Below, piece after piece: positions 10,481 to 20,225 of a stretch of 64,000 nt of DNA (position 1 is its first letter; every line of letters starts with the position of its first letter). Both the position numbers and the translations under genes were made by a program. Origin of the DNA: Pseudoips prasinana. Its lineage: Eukaryota > Arthropoda > Insecta > Lepidoptera > Nolidae. The notes under the pieces were generated by a model. It was given only the letters and a program-made list of their open reading frames with translations. It was not told the DNA's origin and ran no database searches. The stretch is from contig OX621237.1 of assembly GCA_951640165.1 (NCBI GenBank), forward strand, positions 1,550,001 through 1,614,000, in the 5' to 3' direction.

Positions 10481-10783
10481 AATGTTAGCCATAACAGGTA
10501 GTGTTTTAATGAAACCTAATAAATATGGCCTTCATAGTTTAATAAAATCTAAAAACAACAACTAATCGAGTCGGTAGTGTTCAGATCGGGCAGTTAAAAC
10601 TGTCGACCTAAATAACCCCAGTCAAGCTACCTGATTGGCTATCAGGTTACAAAGTGCCCGTTAAACGACCGTGTATTAATATGTCAACTTGCAAGGCTTC
10701 CTAAATCTTTGTTATATCCGACAACTAAAATTATTCTATTGTTTTACATTCTGTTCTACATTGGAACTTTATTTTATTTTAAA
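10481..10783. other. no gene recognised
   Basis: Ordinary AT-rich sequence with no supported feature. Confidence 0.45.
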
Positions 10784-11085
10784 CTAGCTGTGCCCCGCGG
10801 TTTTACCCGCGTTAAATTTTATAAATTATAGAGCTCCTCCCCCGTAGGTGATAGCATGATAATATGTAGCCTATATGTTGACCCGACCTCTTAGTAATAT
10901 TGATGCAAAATTTGAAGTAAATCCATGTAGTTCTTTTTGAGTTTAGCCCGGACACTACAATCGATATCGAAGTAAAAACAACATTTTTGACTTCGATATC
11001 GATTGTAGATCACGCCCCAAGTATCTTTATAAAAAATATTTAATGTACAGTTTTGAATTTCCAACTATTTTATTATATGTATAGA
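10784..11085 (-). mobile_element. Helitron-1 copy
   Basis: A non-autonomous Helitron of 302 bp. On the minus strand it starts TCTATACATATAATAAAAT and ends with a CGCGG/CCGCG hairpin, GGGCACAG and CTAG. It sits between A and T without target duplication, as Helitrons do. The family has six copies here (also 13780, 20950, 24246, 48356 and 49767). It resembles Lep1-type Helitrons of moths and butterflies (from memory). An extra inverted ATCGATATCGAAG pair lies inside this copy. Confidence 0.8.
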
Positions 11086-11154
11086 TACACCGATATAATA
11101 ATCACGTGAATATTTGGTAGTGAGTGTTTTTATTTGTACGAGATGCATATCTTG

Positions 11155-11290
11155 GTCATACTCATCACCATCATCACCAGCCAAAAGTCGACAAATGCTG
11201 AACAAAAGCCTTATCATATTTTGTCGGGCGGATACCTGTTATTAGCACGCCTGGCAGATGTGATGGCGATCGCGGTGATGATCATAGTAC
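11155..11290 (-). mobile_element. SINE-R tail, highly diverged
   Basis: TCATCACCATCATCACCAGCC followed by a GTCGACAAATGCTGAACAAA-like stretch is a decayed reverse copy of the (ATG)n end and the GTCCAGCAGTGGAC block of SINE-R and the RTE-like LINE. Confidence 0.4.
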
Positions 11291-11469
11291 ACCACCGAAT
11301 AGTATGGTGTACTTCCGGTACTGTCAGTTTCCATATTCTCGACTTCAATGTCTCCCATAGGAGGAGATCCACAAAATAAGTACGTAACTCTTTTATGGAA
11401 CAATGTATAAGATTCCATAACAAACTTCCCAGTGATATTAAAGAAATGTCTATGAATAAGTTTAAAAGA

Positions 11470-11583
11470 ACTATATCTAATGTATACAACTATATTACTA
11501 CAAACATGTTCTGACTATTTACAAGCGCTTTTTTAAAGTCTACGTGAATAAAAACCTTTTTTATTTTATTTATTTATTATTAT
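11470..11583 (+). mobile_element. LINE-4 tail inserted in LINE-3
   Basis: ATGTATACAACTATATTAC through GTCTACGTGAATAAAAACC and a T-rich end. The insertion breaks the FKR..KA peptide of LINE-3. It is a 5'-truncated copy of about 110 bp. Confidence 0.7.
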
Positions 11584-11789
11584 AAAAGCCCAATTGTGTA
11601 GCAGGGCTTACTACAAAACTTCTGATTGTTTAAGTGACAAAACGGCTTAGGATTGAGTCGCTCTAAATTAACACATTTAAGTAAAATGTTATTTAAACAT
11701 CATCATCAAGCTTTTACTGGCGAAAGCCCGATCAACGACATAACGGTGGATACATTACATTTGAGGAACCACCCTTACTACATACGTAA

Positions 11790-11945
11790 TAAAGATATAT
11801 CAATACAATGTGTACCTAAATATCTATGTTACAAGAAATAATAATGTATACAACTATAATACTACAAACATGTTCTGACTATTTACAAGCGCTTTTTTAA
11901 AGTCTACGTGAATAAAAACCTTTTTTATTTTATTTATATTTATTT
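11790..11945 (+). mobile_element. LINE-4 3' tail, second copy
   Basis: CAATGTGTACCTAAATATC.., then the same block as above to GTCTACGTGAATAAAAACC. It is longer at its 5' side than the copy at 11470, and it lies in the second insertion within LINE-3. Confidence 0.7.
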
Positions 11946-12650
11946 TATTTATACAGCTGTTGGGAAAATGTATAAAATCAAGATTAAGAACTTTACTGTT
12001 AGTGTATTGTGTTGTTTATACTATCTCTTCTCTTATCTTTGCATAATTGTTCGACTCTCAATTTGAACTTACTCATATGTTTTAACTTCATCAGTGGTAA
12101 ACGGTATGGATATCATAATTAATTATATTGTATAGCTATGGTATATTATATGGTAATATTTTTAGTTTATCCAATAAATAAAAATAATAAATAAAAAAGG
12201 ATTTCTACTGAGTTTTCTGACAGTGTTTCTCAATAGCTGTCACGTCATGTACTGCACAGTACGGTACAAAAATACGACGAATTGACAATTCTACACAAAA
12301 TGTAATACTTCAACGAAATAAATGTACTTTGAATTTGATTTTGAGTTTGACCTTAAGCATACAGCAAATTTCTTCGTATGCTTAATAAATTATATACCTA
12401 AAAACGTTGAACTAATTATTAGCATACAACCTAACCTAGTAGATATTAATTAACACAATTATTCTTCAATATCTTATACTAAGTTTCTTGGTACCTCCTA
12501 ATTCTTTGTGAATCTTAATTAAGTTCTATCTTCTCATCTAATTACTAGCTTTGACGGCTTACTTATAAACTTATTAAATCCAGGGCATTAAAGTTCATCA
12601 ACCAAAATTTCATTGTGCGATACAACGTATTTTAATAAATATATTAATTA

Positions 12651-12827
12651 CTAGCTATGTCGCGCGGTTTCACCCACGTTAATCTTTATAAATAGCCTTT
12701 GTGCTATTATATAAACTATATTACTACAAAGTATCATCAAAATCCGTTCGGTAGTTATTTCGTGAAAGAGTAACAAACATCCATACATCCATACTCACAA
12801 ACTTTCGCATCTATATAATTAGTAGGA
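12651..12827 (-). mobile_element. Helitron-2 copy, short
   Basis: 177 bp. On the minus strand it starts TCCTACTAATTATATAGATG, contains CGAACGGATTTTGATGATA and ends AACGTGGGTGAAACCGCGCG, ACATAG, CTAG. The terminal hairpin is imperfect. It lies between A and T. Confidence 0.75.
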
Positions 12828-12841
12828 TTATAAGAAACCAT

Positions 12842-12927
12842 GTGCAGTCGCCAGCACATCCAGCTACCCCAATCTGTCAAATTTCTTTTTATTACAAAAG
12901 CATAAGGTTCACTTACAATTGCATCCA
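12842..12927. mobile_element. MITE-P fragment
   Basis: GTCGCCAGCACATCCAGCTA and the following CCCCAATCTGTCAAATT is one arm of MITE-P, and CATAAGGTTCACTT is part of the middle. The second arm is gone. Confidence 0.6.
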
Positions 12928-12934
12928 TGCCGTG

Positions 12935-13130
12935 CCAGCCGTGTGGCTGATGGCATCGAATGATGTGTAGCTGACCGCTACGACTATCGCCACTCTATTC
13001 TATCCCGTGGGGGGCGTAGTATCCCAAGGGAATACCTTCCAGAGAACCGGTAGCAGCGTCACTCTCTACTAAATCACCAACCCGTTTTTCAATTGTGGTG
13101 TATCTGGCATATCCCCCCATTCTGGAATAG
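12935..13130 (+). mobile_element. SINE-R, diverged copy
   Basis: GCCGTGTGGCTGATGGC, then ATCCCGTGGGGGGCGTAG, then CCAGAGAACCGGTAGCAGCG and GGCATATCCCCCCATTCTGG follow in the same order as at 38590 and 58100. The 3' tail block is missing. Confidence 0.6.
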
Positions 13131-13625
13131 AATAGAATTTTATTGAGAATAAAAACATGTTACGTAAAATATAAACCCACCAAACTGCATAGCAGTTTGT
13201 CGGCGGGATTAGCGCTCGTTAACACAATGACAATAATTATATCAATAAATACAAATACTAAGAAAATTACTACTAAATAATAGCTAAAAAGATACAAAAA
13301 ACTATTTAGATTGTATAATTTATTTGATAATCTTGTATGTGTTGCTCAGTGTTCTCAAAGTAAACTAGGAACATAATGTTAGTTATTAAGATAATGGAAC
13401 TTTAGGTCAATTAGAAATTAAGTTTTGTATACATTTTTTGTAAACGACTGTTTGTTTCCTAAATAAAAATAAATAAAATAAAAAAGTAAAAACTAATACT
13501 AACTAAAACTAATAAAAACTAATACAACAATTTTAAGCGGAATTTAAGTAGTCACTGAGTAATATATTTTTAAGTTTATATCTAACTGTTTGTTTTTTTA
13601 CTTCGAGAGAGGTTCTTTTCCAATA
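13131..13625 (-). mobile_element. probable LINE 3' untranslated remnant
   Basis: The start TTTTATTGAGAATAAAAACA and the hairpin ACTGCATAGCAGT look like the reverse of a LINE 3' end with a polyadenylation-type tail. No coding part is recognisable, and the A-rich part after it holds nothing further. Confidence 0.3.
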
Positions 13626-13779
13626 GTAGACCTCATTCAGCTGACATGATGATGATGATGAGTGTTAGTGTGATGACTAATATTTGACGATGATGGATAA
13701 GTGACTTTATGTTCAAGCCATCAATTCGCGCACGGACCAATCTATGTGTAGAAACTAAACTCTGAGTGTCTGTTTGGTA

Positions 13780-14100
13780 TCTATACATATAATAAAATCG
13801 TAGGAAAGTCAAAACTGTACATTGAATATTTTTTAAAAAGGATACTTGGGGCGTGGTCTACAATCGATACCGAAGCCAAAAATATAGTTTTTAGAATTTT
13901 TGTCTGTTTATCTGTTTGTTTGTATGTATGTCCGAGTTAAACTCAAAAAGTAGTGCATGGATTTACTTCAAATTTTGCATGAACATTACTAAGAGGTTGG
14001 GTCAACATATAGGCTACATAGTATCACGCTAGCACCTACGGGGGAGGAGCTGTAATCATTTATAAAGTTTAACGCGGGTAAAACCGCGGGGCACAGCTAG
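13780..14100 (+). mobile_element. Helitron-1 copy
   Basis: 321 bp from TCTATACATATAATAAAATC to the 3' hairpin ACGCGGGTAAAACCGCGGGG, CACAG and CTAG. Internal blocks TGTCCGAGTTAAACTCAAAAA and TAGGCTACATAGTATCACGC match the other copies. Confidence 0.85.
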
Positions 14101-14319
14101 TATGAAATATTCTTGTCATAAGAACATCTACGTTATTTTTTACCGAGTAACAAATTGTATTAATGTTCTAGACAGAATCTTAATATATGGCTCCATTGAA
14201 TGTGATGGTGTGTTTAATTGTGGTAGCTAGTCGTTTTAGTTTAGGCTGGGAGTCAAACGTTATGCTGACAAGCGTGCTAGTGGCATAGAAAGAAAAGTCG
14301 GAAAGTAAAATGAATAATG

Positions 14320-14520
14320 AAATAATGAAATGAAATAATGAAATTTATTCAGCACTTGGGTATTAACATACACTTGTACTTGTCAAGTCCACAATGCAGA
14401 ACATAAACATAGTCGAATACAGTATAAAAATTACAAAAATATAATTAGTCTAAAAAAATTAATCTAATATTTTTGAAATTTAGTTGTACAATATTAAAAT
14501 TAAAGAATTGAAGGCAATGA
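14320..14520 (-). mobile_element. probable LINE 3' tail (reverse)
   Basis: A repeated AATGAAATAATGAAAT run is followed by TTTATTCAGCACTTGGG. It reads like the microsatellite tail and 3' untranslated part of a LINE on the minus strand. Family not recognised. Confidence 0.3.
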
Positions 14521-14872
14521 GCGTTTGGCTAGCGCAGAAGGCTCTTAACCAGTAGCTTAAATTAAACGATTAATACCCGAGGCCACCCTTTTGGGGTTCG
14601 GGCCACAGCTCAGGGTGCCGCTGAAGCGAAAGGACAGAATTCTAAGAGAGGGTGTGATCAGACGGGATCACCGATGACGTGTTAAGGGGCCAAAGCGATC
14701 CTCGCCGCTGAGGAGCCTACCCTAGCTAACCTGCGGCTTTCTCTAGCTACCTAGGTGGACGATGTTATGAATCTTCTTGATTATCCAAGTATTAGTTATT
14801 TTAGATTAGATGGTGAGAAATGCGACGGTAGCAAATGGCGGTAATCATCAAATTAAATAATTCTTCCGAACA
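14521..14872. other. GC-richer unassigned stretch
   Basis: About 14560-14760 is clearly GC-richer than its surroundings (GAGGCCACCCTTTTGGGGTT, GATCCTCGCCGCTGAGGAGC). There is no long open frame and no RNA signature. It may be an old repeat or a conserved element. Confidence 0.35.
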
Positions 14873-15188
14873 CATACCATTGTAAAGGCGGTAGAGTACA
14901 TACCGTTGTAAAGGCGGTAGAATACATACCGTTGTAAAATCGGTAGAACACATTCCATTATTTAGGGTGTAGAACACTTAAAATAGTTTAGGCGGTATAA
15001 CATATACTATTGTTTCTTCGGTTAAATAAATACCATTGTATAGGCGGTAGAATACACACAATTCTATAGGCGGTACAACACAAACAATTGTATAGGCGGT
15101 GGAACAGATACCATTGTATAGGCGGTAGAAAAGATACCACTGAGTAGGCGTTAGAACACATACCTACCACTGTATAGGTAGTAGAAAA
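14873..15188. repeat. 26-bp minisatellite, 12 units
   Basis: Eleven consecutive units of exactly 26 bp and a last one of 30 bp. The consensus is CATACCATTGTATAGGCGGT followed by AGAACA. Units differ by up to about ten substitutions, yet the length is kept, so the array is old but free of indels until its last unit. The minus-strand frame over it is simply the repeat read in three phases (78 bp). Confidence 0.9.
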
Positions 15189-15635
15189 CACAAATGGAGG
15201 CAAACTCTCTCTATGTCAGCAATAGCGTGTTTAAGTATTATGTTTTGGTTAAGGTTAATAACCTTTATGTCGAACTATGATGAAATAATATGGAAAAAAA
15301 AACAACGGAAAATAACGATACTGTTTGGCACCAGTTTAACTTGGGACGTGATGGCTGTTTGTTACAACGACTCAATCCTATATATGTATGTACACATAAT
15401 AATATAATATTGATCCGGGTAAAGGAAAACAGAATGTATTATCCCGCGCAACTCGTAAAACTGGAATGAGTAAAAGGGTTATCCTTGTACTACTAACACA
15501 AGCGACCGATGATTTTATTAATTTTGTGCCCTTCATATTAAGACGCAAATGCCTTCATGGTCTAGTAGTATTTAGTATTTAATATTGCTATTCTAGATTC
15601 AAATACCTGGGTTATTAAAAAAGAAAAAAAGAAGA
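15189..15635. other. no gene recognised
   Basis: A 64-codon frame at 15213-15407 has no motif. Otherwise AT-rich sequence. Confidence 0.4.
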
Positions 15636-15780
15636 CGGGCTGATTCGCGTGGTTGGTAAATCACATCGCAGGTCGTGGATTCGATTCCCACCCAGATATT
15701 TGTGTGCATGAACATAGGGAGATCAGCACTGCAGAAATGTAGTATTAGCTGAGACAGGGCCATTTTTCACAAGTACGAAG
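15636..15780 (+). mobile_element. SINE-B head, truncated
   Basis: GGGCTGATTCGCGTGGTTGG and the B-box GATTCGATTCC, then CCACCCAGATATTTGTGTGC. The body after AACAT diverges from the family, so only the first 80-140 bp are SINE-B. Confidence 0.55.
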
Positions 15781-16090
15781 AAACCTGAAAAATATTTAAG
15801 ATGTATACCTAAATTTTTATATATTTCCGTACATGTTTTATAAATAAAATCATTTAATATGTAGTAAAAATATTAGACTTAAACTAGATAATTAAACATA
15901 ATCTCTTGACAATAACTTGATACGAGCTAGCTAAATATCAATGCTATAATAAAATAATTTTTATAAATGTTTTCATACAATGTGTACCTAAATATTTATG
16001 TTACTAGAAATAATAATGTATACAACTATATTACTACAAACATGTTCTGACTATTTACAAGCGCTTTTTTAAAGTCTACGTGAATAAAAA

Positions 16091-16473
16091 ATATGACCAT
16101 GTCTCCAACTTTCGCAAGGATCTCAAGTGGCTCCCTATCCGTCTTCGTAGGAATGCTCGCGTATTGTATCTCTTATTCAATGTCCTTCACAATCCCTCAT
16201 ACCCCGCCTACCTACGGGAGCGTTTCTCCTTTATTCACTCATCTGATGCCTCCTGTAGGTCACACCTCAGATCCCTCCTTAAATTTCCTATCCACAAAAC
16301 CGATTTTTACTCCTACTCCTTTACGGTGCAGGCCGTGAGGTTGTGGAATTCTCTTCCGCCTAACATCCGTAAAATAAACACTATCACTTTATTTAAAAAA
16401 CGAGTGAAAGAACATTATCTCTTATCTTCATCCTAATATTTGTGTACATTGTATATGTAGTATATTATATAGT

Positions 16474-16556
<83 letters not shown>

Positions 16557-16788
16557 CTCCTCTATTTATGTATTATTAGTATGTAGTGTATAAATACACT
16601 TAGTATTGTATAGTTGATAATAGTTGTCTACACACGGCATGGTCTTTTTCCAATTAGTTTCTCCTCTCGCGGGTCTGCTGGAAGATATTTCTATTGAAAT
16701 AAGCAGTACCTTTGTGCTATTTTTTCCTATTTTTGTAATTTATTGTTATTTTTGTTTTTGTGTGTACATAAATTATTAAATAAATAAA
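16091..16788 (+). pseudogene. LINE-2 (CR1/Jockey-like) 3' end, 5'-truncated
   Basis: The open part (to 16436) encodes the C-terminus of a non-LTR reverse transcriptase: YDHVSNFRKDLKWLPIRLRR, a middle with RERFSF, then SFTVQAVRLWNSLPPNIRK and a lysine-rich end. The same tail is read at 17208-17912 and 63672-64000 on the other strand. The frame is intact to its stop, so the copy may be fairly young. The 3' untranslated part (16437-16788) holds a long TA microsatellite and ends in AAATAAATAAATAAAAA. The 5' end falls inside the reverse transcriptase C-terminal region, so no catalytic domain is present. Confidence 0.85.
16475..16553. repeat. (TA)n microsatellite
   Basis: About 39 uninterrupted TA dinucleotides inside the 3' untranslated part of the LINE-2 copy. 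Confidence 0.95.
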
Positions 16789-16816
16789 TAAAAACCTTTT
16801 TTATTTATTTATTTTA

Positions 16817-17966
16817 TTAGATAGATAGATAGATAACACTTTATTGCACCAAATTGAAGCATAACATTATAATATCAATTAACTTATATAATAAGGTACA
16901 AACGGCGGTCTTATCGCTAATACAGCAATCTCTTCCAGACAACCGTTGGATGAACCAAAGCAATGCAGGGAGATAAAGTGGTAGTTGGCAGTGCATCTAC
17001 TTATATACATTTACATATATATGTACCTACCTAGGTACAAATATTATATATATACACACACAATATATAGATATATAACATAAAAATATACCTATATATA
17101 AATATATATAGTTCCCTACTTTTTAATATACTATAAATAAATATAAATAATAATTATGAAGACTAAAGAAATTTTTGAGGAAGATGGAAGATCGCGAGCT
17201 GTGAAGATTAAAGTGATAGATAATGTTTTTTTAAAAGTGTTTTGAAAGAACTTAAAGTTTGCGCGCGTCTGATATACAGAGGGAGTGAATTCCACAATCG
17301 AGCAGCCTGTACAGTGAAAGATTTGTCGTAGAAATTAGTGGAATGTGTGGGCAACTGGAGTTCTAGATTCTCTGACGATCTCAAGGATCCAGAATGTGTG
17401 TCACACAGGAATTGAAACCTAATCTTGAGGTAAAAGGGAGCCGTGGGATTAAATAAAATGCTATAAAGAAGGGAGAGTACATGAGTATTTCGGCGAAGGC
17501 GAATGGGTAACCACTCGAGTTTTCTACGAAATTCGGAAACATGATCATATTTGCGGAGTCCAAATATGAACCTTATGCAGAAGTTTTGAAGTCGCTCGAG
17601 TTTATCTAGTTTGTCCTCCGTAAGGTCAAGATAGCTGGCGTCAGCATAGTCAAGGATTGGAAGAAGGAGGGATTGAGCTAGTGCAATTTTGGTGGCAATT
17701 GGGAGAAAATTACGTAACCTCCTTAAGGATCCTGCTGCAGCATATAATTTGCGACTGGTCTGTTCTATTTGTGGACCCCAAGACAGTGTTCGATCAAAGT
17801 ATACCCCCAAGTTTTTAACCTTTTCACTGAGTGGTATTATTGTATTGTTAAATATTACTTGAGGGGTATGGGTCCAGTCAACTTTGTTGTGCATTCTAGA
17901 ACTGCCAATCACGATGACCTGAGTTTTGGAGGGGTTTACTGTGAGACCGTGGTCTGTGCTCCATTT
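16817..17966 (-). pseudogene. LINE-2 (CR1/Jockey-like) reverse transcriptase C-terminal half
   Basis: The minus-strand frame (main open part 17912-17208, 234 codons) shows VNPSKTQVIVIGSS, KVKNLGVYFDRTLSW, LLPILDYADASYLDL, YDHVSEFRRKLEWLP and FTVQAARLWNSLP. This is the thumb region and C-terminal tail downstream of the reverse transcriptase active site. The frame also extends upstream of the first Met. There are no stops in about 250 codons, so decay is limited. The 3' untranslated part (16817-17207) has GGTTGTCTGGAAGAGATTGC and GCGATAAGACCGCCGTTTGT blocks and ends in a (TCTA)n tail. The catalytic part of the polymerase and the endonuclease were never inserted or are lost. Confidence 0.88.
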
Positions 17967-17995
17967 TTTTCATTTCCATTTATTTTTATTTAATT

Positions 17996-18110
17996 TCTTT
18001 TTCGTAACATATCTGTTTGTCCTGAAACTGGGAGTAATTATTATACATGAAGACTTACTGTATTTATAAAAGAAAAGTAGTATATATAGTATATCAGTTA
18101 TTCCTGTTCA
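17996..18110 (+). mobile_element. SINE-B body fragment
   Basis: ATCTGTTTGTCCTGAAACTG, then TTTATAAAAGAAAAGTAGTA and ATATCAGTTAT match the SINE-B body. The head and the 3' end are missing. Confidence 0.55.
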
Positions 18111-18142
18111 CATTATTCCGTACTATCGAAAGACAATTTTTT

Positions 18143-18658
18143 GAAGTAAAACTTCTTTACGCAGACTGACTTGGGGAGTAAGCTGGTGAATACATGACGA
18201 GAACGTTCATCATTACAGCTAAATAAGTCCACTGATGGACAAGCCTCCCTCAAGAATCGTCCTTGGGGGAGATATGCCGTAATCGCCACGCTTGGCAGGC
18301 GGGTTGGCGATCGCAGTAAGATGGTCATAGTAATCAGAAGGAAGCTGCTGCCCATCCTCTGGTAGATATTCCCTCGGGTCGACTTCTACGCCCCCCACGG
18401 GATGAGATGGGGTGATGATATTCTGATTCTGATATTTGTCGCCGTCACCACACAGCAGAGCATTACGTAAGTGTAATTGAGCGAGGCCAACGAAAGTTGA
18501 GAGGGGGTAAAAGGAAGCTAGTGAAAACAGAAAGAGAAAATCTCTCACTTTCTATATTCCCTACCTTATATCACTCCCATCTCATATATGAGAGGTGCGA
18601 GAATACATTTTCATTTGTCTCTTTCACATATAGATGGAGCTACAGAAGTTTTACTTCA
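18143..18658. mobile_element. MITE-G with a SINE-R inside
   Basis: The outer ends are palindromic: TGAAGTAAAACTTCT at the left and AGAAGTTTTACTTCA at the right. The internal blocks (GGGGAGTAAGCTGGTGAATA, TGAGAGGTGCGAGAATACA) recur in the same order at 37568-37794, which lacks the inserted SINE. Non-coding; transposase source unknown. Confidence 0.7.
18217..18460 (-). mobile_element. SINE-R, full copy with target duplication
   Basis: 244 bp on the minus strand, from CTGCTGTGTGGTGACGGCGA to CCATCAGTGGACTTATTTAGCT. It is flanked by CATTAC on both sides (18211-18216 and 18461-18466). Blocks ATCACCCCATCTCATCCCGT and GCCAAGCGTGGCGATTACGG are typical. The 3' end resembles the RTE-like LINE end. Confidence 0.8.
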
Positions 18659-18739
18659 GTAGCTTGGTCTAAAGCATACTCGTTTGTCATTTATTTTTTG
18701 TTTATTATTCGTTGTTATATCTGCAATAAAGTTACATAC

Positions 18740-18880
18740 TGTGCGTAAAATTCATCTATCTACCTATTACGGTTCATGAGGTACAGCCCACTGACTGACA
18801 TACAGACAGACGGTGAACAACAGAGGCTTAGTAAATAGATTCCATTGGTACGATTTTGGTAAGGAACCCTAAACGACAAG
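18740..18880. repeat. repeat T remnant
   Basis: CATACAGACAGACGGTGAAC and GGTAAGGAACCCTAAACGAC resemble the reverse of the repeat-T left part (AGGGTTCCGTA.., TGTCTGTCTGTCCG). Confidence 0.35.
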
Positions 18881-19609
18881 TTATATAATTATTGATTTTG
18901 TACTCCTATGGGTAACTCAATACGCAGAATAGAATACAATAACAATGACAATATTTTACTAACTAATAACAGAATATCAATATTTTATATGTTTTGCTTT
19001 TATTGTGTTAATATTTACTCTATAATCGATAGGTACGCAATGTCTACGAAGTTTCGCACAATAACTTTCTGGAACATATGATAATTATGTAAATATTCGT
19101 ACTCATATAGTTACTATTCTATAACAATACCCCCGCAGCATTTAAATCCATTAACAGACTAATGTTCCTTACAAACACAATCCCTTACATAAACCATCCA
19201 ATATTATATATTCAGTGAGCATCCGACATACCTACAGTTACCAACCTCCAAATATAATTTTCGCATCTTTTTTTTTCAATTTTGCATATCCGCGCTTAGG
19301 GTTTTAATCTCTAAAAAAGCCGGTAGCATAAAAACGTTTCTTTTATTGTACAGAGCCACATTTTAATTTTAGAGTCGCGGTTAAAATTTAATGGGAAAGA
19401 ATCACAAAAGTACTGTCAGGTTTCCTGCTATTGTGTTTACAGCATGGATTTTAGTAGGCTTGTTTACTGAACTTGACGGCCCCTTCGTTCAGCGATAGCT
19501 GCTTCAACCGTAGTAAGGGAAGACTGGCATCACTTATTTATAAAGCAGAAATTTCAGTAAATAACATTGCTCATCAAATCTCCATTTTTACTTATATACT
19601 CTAGACTAC
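18881..19609. other. no gene recognised
   Basis: AT-rich; nothing supported. Confidence 0.45.
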
Positions 19610-19700
19610 ATAGGTAGACAGAGACAATTTCCATTTGTCACCATTCTTGCACACCTCTTTTGCCCCGTAACTCTCATTATATTCTTCTCACACGCTCATG
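19610..19700 (-). mobile_element. LINE-5 C-terminal tail, decayed
   Basis: The reverse of GAGGTGTGCAAGAATGGTGA, CAAATGGAAATTGTCTCTGT is the end of the LINE-5 coding tail that is readable at 22090-22225. Confidence 0.55.
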
Positions 19701-19744
19701 TTATAAAGATTCTTTAAGTATATTATAATAATAATATAATAATA

Positions 19745-20000
19745 ATAATAATATCCTGGGACATTATTTACTCACGGCCATCTGATCCCAAACTAAGCAG
19801 AGCTTGTACTATGGGAACCAGATAACTGATATACTACATATACTACTTTTCTTTTGTAAATACATACTTATATAGATAATAACACCCAGACTTAGGACAA
19901 ACAGACATGTTCATGCACACAAATATCTGTCCTGGGTGGGAATCGAACCCACGACCTCAGGCGTGAAAAGCAAGCATTGGCCAACCACGCCAACAGGCCC
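19745..20000 (-). mobile_element. SINE-B copy
   Basis: The minus-strand head starts GGGCCTGTTGGCGTGGTTGG and has the B-box GGTTCGATTCC. The body has the TGAACATGTCTGTTTGTCCT block and ends TAATGTCCCAGGATATT followed by ATT repeats. Other copies: 36456, 39371, 42323, 47216 and 57115. It is a tRNA-derived pol III element. Confidence 0.82.
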
Positions 20001-20091
20001 GTATATACTCTTTTAAATACAACTTTCGCACTAGTGAAATGCATCCCGGTGCATATTTACTTTACGACATTTTATTGACGGACACAAAGTA

Positions 20092-20225
20092 TAGACGCCA
20101 GCACATCAAGCTACCCCAATCTGTCAAATTTCCCCAATTGAAAGTGAACCTTATGCTTATGTGATAAAGTTTAAATCTATAAAAGAATTTTGACAGATTG
20201 GGGTAGCTGGATGTGCTGGCGTCTG
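20092..20225. mobile_element. MITE-P copy
   Basis: Arms AGACGCCAGCACATCAAGCT and the inverse at the right end (..GCTGGATGTGCTGGCGTCTG), joined by a middle containing TGAACCTTATGCTTATGTGA. The 55-60 bases in front are the same as in front of the copy at 6187. Confidence 0.75.

Larger units (their letters stand above)
11385..12355 (+). pseudogene. LINE-3 3' end broken by insertions
   Basis: The C-terminus of a non-LTR reverse transcriptase is readable in pieces: MEQCIRFHNKLPSDIKEM..FKRTI (11395-11480), then KAQLCSRAYYKTSDCLSDK (11583-11640), then its 3' untranslated part with the ACTGAGTTTTCTGACAGTG block (12190-12355), ending in TTGAAT-like repeats. The uninterrupted relative at 37073-37473 shows that the pieces were once continuous. 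Between them are a LINE-4 tail (about 11470-11583) and a second foreign segment (about 11699-12190) that contains another LINE-4 tail. Confidence 0.75.
15880..16816 (+). mobile_element. LINE-4 tail split by a LINE-2 insertion
   Basis: The left part runs to GTCTACGTGAATAAAAA at 16090. The right part resumes with AATAAAAACCTTTTTTATT at about 16789. Intact relatives (11845-11940, 49700-49760) read straight through this point. The 8-base AATAAAAA is present on both sides and fits a target duplication of the inserted LINE. Confidence 0.75.

Noticed and set aside
14873..15188. CRISPR-like array
   Set aside because: The units are direct tandem repeats without unique spacers, in a eukaryotic context. 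It is a minisatellite.
14988..15203. 71-codon minus-strand frame with repeated PPIQWYLF motif
   Set aside because: It is the 26-bp minisatellite read in three phases (78 bp); no gene structure.
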